Shown in pieces: positions 24,001 through 36,954 of a DNA stretch of 64,000 nt (within the stretch, counting starts at the first letter, position 1; every line of letters starts with the position of its first letter). The position numbers were made by a program, and so were the translations under genes. The notes under the pieces are model-generated. The model saw nothing but the letters and a program-made list of their open reading frames with translations. It was not told the DNA's origin and did no database searches. The stretch is taken from the NCBI GenBank assembly GCA_905331475.1, contig CAJNYU010002755.1, positions 189,468 through 253,467 of the forward strand, read 5' to 3'. This DNA comes from Rotaria socialis. Its lineage: Eukaryota > Rotifera > Eurotatoria > Philodinida > Philodinidae.

Positions 24001-27000
24001 TTATATTCAGCATCACGTTTGGCTCCTTCGACACTGAATATAAAGAGAGTTCGCCGTGTTTTTTCTCTAAGGTAAATATTTGAAAAGGTTTTATTACCGT
24101 GCTAATTGTGTGTCAAGCGCAGCTGTTCGTCCTTCGGCACCTGATAATGCAATACGTAACTCTGAAATCATTTGATTGGCGCCATCGAGTGCTAATTCAA
24201 CATTTCGGCGTTCGTCGATTGCTTTACGTTCTATAAAAATGACAAAACAAAGAATGACTCGAAAAATCATTCGACTAATTTATTTTACCGAGACGTCGAG
24301 CATCTTCAACAGCCAATTTAAAATCGCGTTCTTTCGATCGTTGTTCATCTTCTAATTCAACATAGTGTCGCTGAATATTGGCTAACTCTTTGCGTAAAAC
24401 TTCTCGTGATGCTTCAGCTTCAACAAATCGTTGTTTCTGCCCGAATACTTCACGGCGCATTTCGTCTTCGCGCTGTTCATCTTGTCGGACACGATCCGCT
24501 AATTCTTCTACTTCTTTAGATTTCTTCTTGGTTTCACCGTCGAGCATTTTAACATGGCGACGTAGTTCTTGTAATTCACGTCGAGCTTCCAATCGAGAAC
24601 GTTCAACATCACGTAAATTATGACGTAAATCATTGATATCTTTTTGATTTTGACATTTCTGTTCTTCGAGGACTAAAATATAGATTAATTTACAATGAGA
24701 ATGGGAGAGATTAGGCATTAGAGTGTGTCGGATTCTACCCATCGAACTGTGCTAAAGAGAAGAAGAAAAAAATGAATTCTTTAAATATTTACCGATAATT
24801 CGTTGTTTAGCTTCGTCTAAGAATTGTTTCAAATCGATCTTTTCATTTTCAACACTCTTCAATTTCGCACGTAAATCATCACTTGAACGGAATGTTAAAT
24901 CTTTATCGCGTGTTTCATCTTGTAAGTTACGTTTCAAATCTTGTATTTCTTTTCTTTGTATATTAATATTTTCTTCGAATTCTCTAATATGTCGATTGGC
25001 TTCAATTAAATCACGTTTCAATTGGTCACGATTATCTTCAGTTAACTTTAATTGTGTTTTGATTTCTGAATTTTCGTGACTTTGCAATTGAATTTTTTGA
25101 CGTAATTGTTCAAGATCATCACTTAATGTTTTAACTTCACGATCACTGGCAACAGTAGTATCTTCAAATTTTAGATGAAGTTTTTTCAATTCATCTTGTA
25201 ATGATACAATCACTTGTCGCTCTTGTTCGCGATGTAATGTTGAATCACGGCGAAGTTTATCATATTCCACTTGTAAACGTAATAGATCATCTTTTGTTAT
25301 TGATAATTTTTCGGCTAAGGCATTACGTTCCGTTTGTGCGATTGAAAGAAGCTAGAAATATGATTTAAATTAATATTCAAGGATACCTCTTATGATGGTA
25401 AACTGCATAGAAGTTCTCTTGAAGGAACAATATGACACCGGATAAGCGATGAAGAGCAATTCAATCTGATGTTAAGTTTTACTCTTTCATTTCTGAGTAT
25501 TCATATCGATTTACTTGAAAAGTAATTGGATACCGAACACTAGATACTATATATCGAAGTGAATAGGATACAACAACAAAATTACCGCATAGCATCAATG
25601 ATCCGAGGTTAGTCGATAAGAGGCGCGTACTGAATTTCAAACATAGCAGATAGGAATATAGGGCAATGGAATTATGTTGTCATATCGTATCACAACTTCA
25701 TTGGTTGATATTCCTCTACGAGATTGAGTCATGCAAACCGTTTCACATCGATGCGATTACATCCCGAAACTGTTTATAACGGTCGAAATAACTGTGAGCT
25801 AACAGCAGACTTTGCTCGACTTCTCATTTCTATGAGTGGTACAGTGGGATCGTTTAACACCAAATGTTTCTACGCTGAAAAACAAAACTTTTGATATAGA
25901 CAGCCTAAAAAGGGTTTCATATATCAAAACTTTTATTTTGTCAGTATATGTTAAGAATGAAGATCCAAAGCAGAATCCTCCTATCTTACTTTTTGTTTTT
26001 CATTTTCAGCTTCAATTAATGCTTGATCACGTTCTGTAATAGCCGTCGCTAATTCGTAGTGTAAATCGTCCTTTTCTCTTTCGAATCGTTGTGATGAATC
26101 ATCTTTTTCTTTTGTAAATTGTCGAATTGTTTCTTCTCGAGCCAATTCTAATTCGCGACGAAGTTTTTCGCGTTCACGAGTCATACGCTCAACATCCTCT
26201 TCATGAGCGCTACGATGCTGTTGAACAGTTGCTTCTTTTTCTTTTTCTAATTGTGCTAAACGTTGTTGTAGTTGATCACGTGTGCGAGCTGATTTCTCAA
26301 TTTCAGCATTTAATTCAACATGAAGCCGTTGAATTTCTCCTTGAAGTTGTTCTTTACGTAATAGTAGTTCTTGATTTTCACCTTCGAGTTGTTGTCTTTT
26401 AACGTCAAGTTGACTGATTATCGTTTGAGCTTCATAAAGATTGGTTTCAAGAGCTTCTTTACTGCAAATAAAAATGAAATTTTATTAAGCAAAGACAACA
26501 AGAAGAGCCATTGACATACTCGGCCCGTAATGCGCTGATTGTCTAAAAGAAAAATAGAAAAAAAATGAGAAGTTATTTTTTTGAATGAAAAGTTTTTCAA
26601 TTATTTACCGAGTTCAATGTTTGATTGTCACGCTCAGTACCGGTAAGGTCAACAACGAGATTGCCACGTTCTTTCGTTAATTCTTCTTTTTCCTTATTTA
26701 ACCGTAGGTTATGTTCGCTAAGCCGTTCAATATCCTTCTTAGCAGCAATTAAATCTTCGGCTAAAGTATTTTTCAATCGAGTCATCTATAATAAAAAAAA
26801 AGAAGGCCTATGCATATATCGAGACGTTAGTATCGAGTCGATGTTTACCTGTTGAAATTGTTCGATAACTTCAGATTTATCTTTATTAATTATATTCAAC
26901 TCTTGCTCGATTTGTTGACGGCTAACTTCAGTTAATTGAAGTCGATGAAGAATTGCTAAAAGAAGTCATTCTATTATTTTAGAGTTCGTACAACAAAAAA

Positions 27001-30000
27001 ACATCTCTTCTGACTAGATAGTTATTCTGTATGTAAATCGATATGCATCAAAAGTAGTTTTTCTCGTAACGTTCAATGATAAACTTTAACTATCAAAACG
27101 AATGAGTCGGATGGATATGTACTCAAAATAAAGCCAGTGAAATTGTTTGTTCTAGCTATGATACTTGGTCGTTATTATGTTGAATTTCTACTTACTATCT
27201 CGTTCATTCTCAACATCGATTTTCTCCTGTTCGACTTTGACGAGTTCCTAAGAAATAAATCAAAGAAATTTGTTTTTAATTATTCAAAAAAGGTAATATA
27301 CCTGGCGAAGTGATGATTTGTCTTGTTCAGCATCAGATTTTTCATGATGAATACAATTCTTTTCTTGCTCGACCTAAATATAGAATTTAATATAAAAATA
27401 TAAATTTAAATTTACGTACCAAAAGAATGATTTTATTCAGTTCAATTTTGTCTTGAGCAAGTCCCTCGTTAAGTGATTGAATTTTACAGAGAAGATCTCG
27501 TAAAGCTCCACTTTCACTACGTTCTTTGCTAAGATCAAGTTCAATTTCAGCTCGATACGATTCTGAACGTGAGAGTGCATCAGCTAATGGAAATAAAAAC
27601 ACATAGATAAACATTTTTTTTTGTCTTTTGACACAACAATCTACGTACATAGAACGTGTTTTTCTTGTGTTAATACATCTCGTGATAGTTTTTCCTTATG
27701 ATATTGTTCTCGTAATTCGTTCACATCGTTTTTCAATTGTGAAATTTTATTTTCAAGATTTTCAATAACTTTAATGCAACGTTCATTTTCTTTAACTTGT
27801 CGAATTCTGTCCTTCTGTAGATCTTCTTTCTCTTCTCCGACTATATCTCGTTGACGTTGTACTTCGGTATTGACTTGTTGTAAACGGTCAATATCAGCCC
27901 GTAATGTATCAATTTGAGAATTGAGTGTCTTAAAAAGAAATAAAAAATAAAAAGTTTTATTTGGCAAAAAAATGGCTTTTTGTCGACAGCTAAACGGTAT
28001 GGTTTTAGCAAAAAACGATCGTATTGATCTGACAGTGGCGCCATCTATTGAGATTCTGAAGTAATTCTGTCATAGTTATTTAAACAATAGATTAAATTCT
28101 ACACCTGACGACCGAACAGAAAAGCTTTGATAAAGAAATTCCAATATGATTTCAGAGCGAACGAACAGCTAGATGATAGTTAGAAGCAAATCTATCAGTA
28201 CTTTTGATAAAATGTTGAAAATATTGAGCAATCATAAGAAAACATTTTTTTCAACTAGTTTTCGCTCTTGAAGAAGCCACCTGTTGTCATAACTAGACGT
28301 TATTAATACATGTTCTATTTCAGCTACGGGTTTACATTGTGTTTCCATTAGAAAAAAAAACAGAGTTAAAACTTACAAGGCGAATCTTTTCCATATTTGT
28401 ACGTTCATGATGCGATGTTTCCAATGCATTCTTCGAACGATCACGTTCGTGCGCTGTATCATCAAATTGTCTTCGTAATTCATCAATTTGTAATTTATAA
28501 CTTGTTGCTTGCTGTTCGAAATGACGACGATCAGCATCACATTGATTGAATTGGTCCTTTAATTGTTGAACTGTATCACGTGAACTTGATAATTTAGTTT
28601 GTAAATCATGAATCTTGAGAAAAAAAGAAAGAACATATTAAACAATAATAAAGTTTTATTCAAAAAAAAAAAATTTATTTACTTGAACTTGCCGTTTATT
28701 TAATGCAGCATGAACAGCACTAAATGTACTATCAGCAAATGATGGTGAAATATTTCGTGAACGCGGTAGCGACATTTGACGTTGAGGTGAAACAGATCGA
28801 GGCGAACGTAGGCTAAAAAAAGTATATATTGCACTTCAATTACAAGCAAGAGCTAACTAGATCTCGACATCAATATATATACATATATATATATATATCG
28901 GATTCAAGAGAAATACTATTGAAATTAAATGAGATCTTACATAAGAATGACTACAGTAAACATTGACAAAAGATGCCAAGTGGATCATAATGAATGGTCA
29001 TTGTTTACATTTCATTTTATGTTATTCACTAGTTTAAATATGTACGTAACTTATGAACAGACGAACGAAATAAATCAAAAGGCTAAGCATAGTTGCTTGT
29101 TGAAATATCCTTAGACCTCTAATAGCATTCGAATTTAGTAAATTTTGTTTTACATAACGACCTTTCTAGCACTATTATTGACGAAGCATTTAGATAAACT
29201 TCAAAGTCATGAATTTCTAATTGATGAAAGAAAACAAGTAATTCATCATGTACCTGACATTTGTTTTTCTCTGCATAGTTTACACAATCCGATTCGATGA
29301 TGAAAAGCAATTAGCAACCGTTCATGTAAGTACATCATCACTTCTCACATTCCAAGAATGCTCGAGATACTCCTCATCAGCAAACATCACCTACGTGCCA
29401 GTTTTTCTTTTCTTCTAATCTTAATGTATTCAACCGGTCGATCGTTGATTTCGAACGCGCAAGGTGCGCAGTCGAAAAAACAATGCTTTTGAAATCAATC
29501 AGAAGCAGCGCTGGCTTACTTTTCGTTCTTTTTGGATAAGCACATTCGGGAGACAAAGGTGGGGTTGCCTTCGGCACTTATCGACAAACATTCAGGTGCA
29601 TAATTTTTCTAGATTTTGCTTACTAAAAAGAACGAAGCTGTTTCGTCACTACATAGCATAATCATAAACGTCCTTAAAGAATTCAATTCGTTCGAAATGA
29701 TATTTTTTTTATCACATGTACATACACATTAAAAAGAATTTTATGCGTATATTTACATTGTAATAATTTTTATTAAAAAAAAAAAGCAGAGAAGAACTTT
29801 TATTTTCAATTGCATGTAAAACAAAATTAGTCGTGTCCGGTTTAAAACTGGTTTTAAAAAAATAAATACTTCGTTGTTTCTCTTGCTTTTAGCGTTTATT
29901 TTATTTTTAAATTAAGAAAAATAAATATTAGATGCTTCTGTACGAGACGGACATCAACTATAAAAGACAATGATTGCTATCTGAGAATTAGGAACAATAA

Positions 30001-33000
30001 AAAAGTAAAAAAAGAGTGAAAGAATGCTAGCTATTTTTTGTTTCACAAGTCAAATGTTATTTCAAGGTTAATACAAGTTGTTATTATATTTTTTTTAAGG
30101 GGGACAGAGAGACATGAAGCCTTGAAGAAAAGTCATTTTACAGCATCGCACTTTTTTTGAAACCCTTTTTTGCCTGTTTAAATAAGCTAAAAGAAGCCAT
30201 TGATTACGTCTCTAAAAGTCTATATTTTTGTTGATGACAAGCGAAATACATGTGTTTCTATCAAATAAAACTCACTAATTAAGTTGTTGTTTTTTTTCGT
30301 AGTAAGCTTGTTCAAAAATTAAAACGTAATACGAAAATTCAAAGGAAACATACCGGCCATAAGCACGCTCGGGTGATTCGAATCGTTCGACACCTCGTAT
30401 TGGTGATAGACGACGTGGTGATGTTCGTCCTGCATCTTCTACATCGAATGTATAATCTTCATCATTGAGAATAGCCTGGGCGATGTCCCGCAATCGTTGA
30501 TGAACTCGGTCTCTGTCATCACTGACATCCCGCGTCGCACGCAAATCCACATTCGCCGAAGAATTTTCCTATAATAACGATATCAGAGTAGCTTGAGGTT
30601 TTATTTAGTATCCTTTTAATACATATATAAACATCAATCAATCGATTCAATAGGAACGAAGGGTCAAGAGAAAAAAGAAACAAGAGTTGCGGAATATGAA
30701 TCGTTGAAAAAACAATAGACAATGGAAGCAAGTATTGCTTTAGTCATTTTCTTTTAAACACTTGACCAAGAATATTCATTGCGGATCATATATATATATA
30801 TAGGCACACGCAAGCAAGAAGAATATAAAAGAGGTTTAATGATGACAATCATATTCATTTCTTCATACCTGGGCTCGTCGAAACATTACGATAATGGTCA
30901 GACAGGAACCGCAAACCAAATCAACAATGTTGATGAATGAATGAAAACGAAATGAGAGGAGGAGAAGAAGAAGAAGAAGAAGAAGAAGAATAAGAGAAGA
31001 GAATCGCTGATGGTGAAGGTGGTGGTACTTATGCACACCGCACGACGCTGTTGAAAAGAGCTTTTTTTCTCTTTTTCTCTCGATAAAATATTTTCAATAA
31101 AAAAGAAAAAAAAAGAAATGCCAAACAGCAACAGTAGCAGCGGCAGCATCTTATTTCATTTCTGACTTCTTTTGCTCCTAGCTACTGTCGGGGCTTCAGT
31201 GAAATCAAACAAGCAAGATTTTGTCAAAACAGAAATTTGAGCAAATTTTGTAAACAACTACTAATGAGCCTATTTGATATTTTAACAAAGATGCGCAGTT
31301 GTTAAGACTATTGTCGTCGTCTCATGTTCGATCTTAGCTAGTGTTCAAGGTAACACAAGTGGCGGCGTTGATAGTATTTTTCATCAATTACAACCGTCTA
31401 CTGATGTGTTATCATTAATTTTGTTCGAACACGATTTCTACTCGTTACTATCTCTCTCAATTTCTAATAGGGCTGTCTCAGACATTTTTTCTTCTCTTTA
31501 TCAATAATCATCAGAAAATATATTTATAGAAATTTGGCCTAGAAAAAAAGCCGTGCTATTTTGTTCTCGGGAATGGAATATTTATTGAGAGTCGAGAAAC
31601 AAATAATAGATTTCAATAATAAATATGTAAATTAGGCTTCGACACTCACCAATCCAATCGCACTGCGATGCAGCATCTCGTCTACAGTAGTGTACCGCAA
31701 ACAACAACTGATCGGCAACAACTAACAACAAAAGTAGTGGCGATGGTGGTAGTTGTTGTTTGATCTTTCTCTCCAGCTACTGACAGCAATGCCACTAGTG
31801 CAGTGTAAACAATTGTGGCCTCTACTGTGTAATTTATTAATGGGCTTCTTTTATCAAAATACATTTTCTTCTTTGTCAATTTCACTTTTTTTCCTCTCAA
31901 TCATTCGTTGCCTTTTTTGCTTAAATTTATTGAAGCATATAGTTTTATGAAACTACGACAATGTCAATAAATAGGGAACGCGTAAGAGAGAAAACGAAGT
32001 ATTTGATTGCCGACGCAATCAATCGCTATTGCTAGCAATCAATGTTGTTTTTGATTTGTAAATAGAAGGGAACGACAAGCAGAAAAACGAAACTTCTATT
32101 AAACAAAACGGCATTAGTTTAATCGTTACAAGTATCTGTTGAAAAACGAAGTACGGTTTCTTCCGTTTTTTGTAAAAGAAAAATCACAGATTGTACGAAC
32201 ATGTATGTTATTTTTTAGATGAGATAAAAAAAAAGAAGAGAAACGATGTCTATCGTGAATTGAAACATGGAGAGTTTGTTTTTCCAATGTTCGATATTGA
32301 TTAAGTAGTTCTCTTTTTGTTCTCATGTCAGAATTCTTATTTAAAGGAAATCGTAGACAAGGTCGAACAAATAGCAATTGATGCTACGCATTATGACACA
32401 TGTATTAGTAAATTTTTTCGAAGAATAAGAAACATTTTTTAGGTTTTCAAATTCAAATCATGAAATTTCAAAAGCTTCTCTTCAACTATAACTATAGACT
32501 AAAAAAAAGATTCTTTTTTCTTTCAAACTCCAATGACATTAGACTTACTGTCAGTTGATTGCCACGCGTAAGGTTTGAGATAGCACCGTCTTTTTCGTTC
32601 AATTGAATGCGCAATCGTTCGTTGATTTGTGATAACTCTTGGAGTCTAGATGAGATAGGACGGCGTCTTCTTTTTTGTAAATATTATTGAGGATACATAC
32701 CGTTGTTGTAACTCTGTTATTTCTCGTGTTTTTTCTCGAATTTGACTGTCGCAATTAGCACGATCAGAACGCTCGCGTTCGGCAACAGCCTTGAAGAATA
32801 ATGTGCTTTTATACGAAAGAATTTAACAAATAGTTACTTGTCCTTGAGTTTCGGCTGTTTTGACGGCAGTTAAAAATCCAAAACAGGCACTGGTTAACGA
32901 TCGACCTGTTTGTGAAAGATCAGTTTTAACACGATTTAGATCGCGTTCAGTAGTGCCTTTGAGTTCAGAAAATTGTTTACGAAATGAAGCAATATCTCGC

Positions 33001-34489
33001 CATAGATCATAGATTAGATTATGTTCATTGTTATAATATCGATTGAATATCTATAGGAACGATATTTAGAAGACGAAGAAGAAAAAGAAAAACTAACGCG
33101 TGTTTCTTCTTTCCAATCTCTTGTTTTTGAGACGAATTCTTCGCGTACTTGTTGAAGTTCATTGTTAAGACGACGTACATCGCCCATTAACTGTTGATTC
33201 GCTAAATGAGCTTGGTCAAGTTGTTCTCGTAGAATGGCGTTCAATTGAGTGAGATTGGCCGATCTTTAATAGATTCAAAAGCAAAACAACTAACTTAGAT
33301 TAAATCTAATTTTTGATGTGAAAACTTACTTTTGTTTTTCTTCTTCGAGTGAAATAACTGCAACATCTTTATCTTCATTCGTTTGATTTACACGGGATTC
33401 GACAAGCGACGATGATGAAACATTACTGGCTGCCTGTAGGAAATACAAAAAAAAATGACTTGCTGTTTTCTGTGGAAGTTTTCTATGCACTCACTAGAAT
33501 TCGAGCTCGATCACTGTCAAGTTTTTGTTGTTCAGTTAGTAGTTCAAGTTCTGAACATCGTTTTTTGTATTGTAAGACCTTGCAAGAGAGAAAAGAAAGC
33601 GTCATTGATTTCTTTCGAATTATTCATTGAAATACTTTTTGCTGTAGCTTTTGTACGAGTTGCGCTTGTTTTAACTGTCCTTCTTGATAATTAGATAATT
33701 TACGTTTATAATTTTGATGTTCTTCTTCCAGCTTTCGTCTTAGATCAATGTTTTGTTGAACGAGTATCGATCGTTCTGGTTCGATACTACTAGCATCCGA
33801 TGATACATCGATACCTTGTGCACGTAATGATTGTTCGAGCTATTCAAAAAGAAAACTAAGGTTTCAAACAATCAACGTGGAACTGCTTGAAGACTGTCCT
33901 CGTTTTTTTTTCAATGAAGAAAGTAATGTAAAAAACAATGCTATGATTTTATGTTTGAGAACCATTAAGATTAAAGTCTTTAGTAAAAGCTTTTAATATT
34001 ATTGTTTCTCTTGCACAGTAGGTCTTCAGTAAGTAGTCTGAGAATGCTCATTGAAAAGAAAAAAGATCTTACTCGATCAGATAGGGCATTGTAACGTATA
34101 CTAAGTTCATCCTTTTCTGCTCGCGTCAAATTTAATATTGTTTCGACGCGATTCAATTCATCATTTAGATATCGATTTTCTTCAGCAATTTGAGCCGGAT
34201 TCGGTGTACTCATAATATTTCGAGTGGATGCTTGACTTAAAGCTATGAATGGTGATCGCGATCGTGCTAATGGTGGCGTGTGAATGCGGTTTATAAATAA
34301 ATCATTCGTTGGCTCGTGCATTAAACCATTTCGATTGTCAATAGGATCATCGGTGTCCGATAGGAGTTCTTCAAAACGCTAAAAATAAAATCTCATTATT
34401 AATTCAAACGAATCATAATGAGAAAAAATAGCAAGCTGAAACGCAGTAATACGTACAATTGAGCTATTAAAAATATGTTTGTCTGCCAT
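21035..34489 (-). CDS. CROCC: rootletin (ciliary rootlet coiled-coil protein)
   Basis: A gene of about 33 exons from ATG at 34489 (MADKHIFNSSI) to TGA at 21035-21037. I estimate 1,800-2,000 aa, not summed exactly; human rootletin has 2,017. Nearly all of it is heptad-rich coiled coil. Diagnostic pieces include NRVETILNLTRAEKDELSIR, then RYNALSDR, NRYYNNEHNLIYDLWRDIA, the Ser/Arg/Pro-rich linker SLRRSIGYGPRSSS...SRSPSPN followed by DPEQIRTALREFVQNF, the segment RSERERKTMLDQIGGLERQ (with K for R at its start), and the near-terminal ALEGREKEHRARVRGLEEQV. The C-terminus is a Ser/Pro/Ala tail ending SSRPRY. Rootletin polymerises into the striated rootlet below basal bodies, as expected for a heavily ciliated rotifer. 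The largest intron (30569-32548) contains two possible alternative first exons. Introns also carry an inverted repeat (21730-21880), a GAA tract and TA tracts. Confidence 0.93.
21730..21880. repeat. inverted repeat in a rootletin intron
   Basis: TAGAGCCCATCGGGTC at 21730-21745 is repeated in exact reverse complement at 21865-21880, about 120 bp apart. The flanks outside are partly matching too (GG-TACGG/GGGTCGTAGG). Probably a small MITE or its remnant inside an intron. Confidence 0.65.
30869..30886 (-). other. CROCC: candidate alternative first exon of rootletin (MFRRAQ)
   Basis: An ATG followed by five codons ends exactly at a GTATGAAG donor in phase 0. That is the phase required by the next exon downstream on the minus strand, which ends at 30568. 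It lies inside the 2-kb intron and could start a short isoform. Confidence 0.35.
30958..30991. repeat. (GAA)n tract
   Basis: About ten GAA/GAG units within the long rootletin intron, next to the candidate alternative first exon. Confidence 0.8.
31650..31676 (-). other. CROCC: second candidate alternative first exon of rootletin (MLHRSAIGL)
   Basis: A nine-codon ATG exon ends at a GTGAGTGTC donor in phase 0, compatible with the exon ending at 30568. Same intron as the 30869 candidate. Confidence 0.35.
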
Positions 34490-36954
34490 ATTGTAGAAAA
34501 TAATCAAAAATCAATAAAAGAGAGACAGACGTATTGTTTGAATTTAAATAATCGTTTTTACACAGTAAATAAATCGGCTCGTATTTGCCAATGTGAACGG
34601 ATACTATTTCTATGCTATTTAATATGGCGATGTAATAGTAACCATAAATTTCTCAACTGCTGACAATGGTCGCAATGTTATTGAAGAAGAGAGGAATAAA
34701 AAAAAAGAAATGACTCGAAAAAAAACTTTTTCTTTTTCACTTTTTTTGTTTGTTTATAATCGTCTATTGGATCATGAAATGCTATGTGTCTTCGTCACCC
34801 TCTCAAAACTTTTACAAATGCTTCGATGTCATAAGAGGAATCTGAACAAATGTTTGATTGATTGATTGAAATAAATCTGAAGATGTTGAGAGATGAAAGA
34901 CAGAATTTTTTATTTTCACATTTAGCAACAGGTATTTCAATTGAATAGAAACTCCTGTGGTTTGTGGTTACGGAAAATTAGTCATAGGAAAAATAAACCA
35001 ATAACCACTTAGCAGAGAAAAAAAAAGCAAACATCCCTATGACTCTTTTTTAATTACCTCAACATTTTTCCGTATAGTGTACGATGAAATATTCATGTAT
35101 GGTATTTATATAACCAAGTTGTATGGGGTTATTCACCTTTTCTTTTTGTGTGCAGATGTTCAAATGAGAGTATATAAAGCAAATTTACTTCCTTTCTTTT
35201 TCATGTTCCTATTCCTACAGCTGAAGTACAATCGATTAATACTAGTTAAAAGAACTCTCACATGTTTACCTAACACGCTTGTTAAATTACTTTAAATTTT
35301 CAGTCGCATGCCTTCTTACATATTGCTCTGTGCTTTCTTCTTTTTCAAGAGAATTTTTTTTTAAATATTTTCATTTCAACATTTTAAGATTTAATTTGGA
35401 TGCAAAAAAAAATGAGCTAATCTCAATAGGGTCACATCCACTTCAAACTGATAGAATAACGAAAAGTTTATGTATGCTATTAACAAGTTACACTATCCAA
35501 TGATTTTTACATAAAATATTCATCCGAAGTTTATTCGTCGTTCTTTTTTTGTTATTTCAAGGTTTCATAGTTTCTTCCATCGATTTCATTTTTTTTATTC
35601 TTTGTCCATTCGATGTTTCTTCAAACATGAAAGACAAACAACACATATTTAAATCAAATATGATCATTCGTTCGATCGATAATGTGTGGCTGCTTTACAC
35701 TAAAAACTATGGTACTTTTTGCATATACTTAAGGAAAAGAAACTGAAATGTTGTATCCTTATTGTTTTTTCTTTGCAGCTGTAGCTCTTATGAGAAAGAC
35801 AGCAATAGTAATAATAATAATAATAATCATGCTGTCTTGTTCATAAATAATAAAAATAAAAATTGAGTTAAAACAATTCAGTAAAGTGTTTTCTTCCGGA
35901 GAATGTCAGAATCGATCGTGAAAAAGATTTTAACCGGAAGACAACAAAAATAGGCCGAAAGAAATTGTCAGATATGTCATTGTGTATATATGCAAAAAAT
36001 ATTTCTAGCAGGGCTTCTCGTAAGATTAAATAGAATTGTATAGGTTTGATTCTTACATCAAGAACAACATTTCTTTCGATTTTTTTTTGTACTCACATTT
36101 ATTTATATACTATTACCAGATATATGGATGCACAATGCACTCTTAATATATGATACAGATGATTGTTTGGCTAAGAGTTACCAACGTTGTCACAATCAAT
36201 GTAGTTTTTGTAAAACAAAATCGAAGTAAATTTTTAAATTGAACAAATGCCTATAGGATTTCTTTTACCATTTACACTTATCGAATGACAACACTTAACC
36301 GCAGATTACTGGATGAAAAATGTAATCGCCATGAACGTTCGTTCAATTCGTTGCGTTGCTAAGTGATAGACGAACAGTGACGTTCAAAACTATGCATATA
36401 AAGTTGAAATTTTATGAATAATATTTTAGGAAAATGGCAATTCCATATTCTTGAAAAAAATCCTTTTCAAGTAAATGACTCTTCTTGAAACACCATAATT
36501 AATTCATTCATTTTATAGCAGCATCTAAAACGGCAAAGTCATATTAAACTTGATTTTGTTATTTATTCTTTGCAAAAACTGAAACATAAAAATTAATTAG
36601 AGTTCATTTAGAAGTTAAATTTAAAAAAATATTCATAAATCCCTGGTGTTTGAATAATAGTTAGCGCCATCTATATAGAACATTGGTTATTTTTCATCGA
36701 AATCTGTTCGAAATTCATTGCATATCATTTATAAATATGATTCAAATAAAAATATGAAACTTTTCATTATAAATTATGGTCTCGAAATTCTTTCGAAAAA
36801 ACGAACCATTCAGTGCATTTTCTGTTCTCAGTCAGTGAAGTTAATTCATCGTCGGAATTGCTTAATAATTTCTTTTCATCGTTGTCCAGTTTATTCGATC
36901 CGTTGTTTTTTTTTAATAGATAGAAAACCATCATCTCAAAAAATTAACTGCAAA
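34490..36954. other. divergent intergenic region rootletin/GTPBP4
   Basis: 2.5 kb without a supportable gene. An ATA triplet tract lies at about 35807-35827. It must hold the rootletin and GTPBP4 promoters. Small ORFs here are Phe/Leu/Ile/Ser-rich and look random. Confidence 0.45.
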
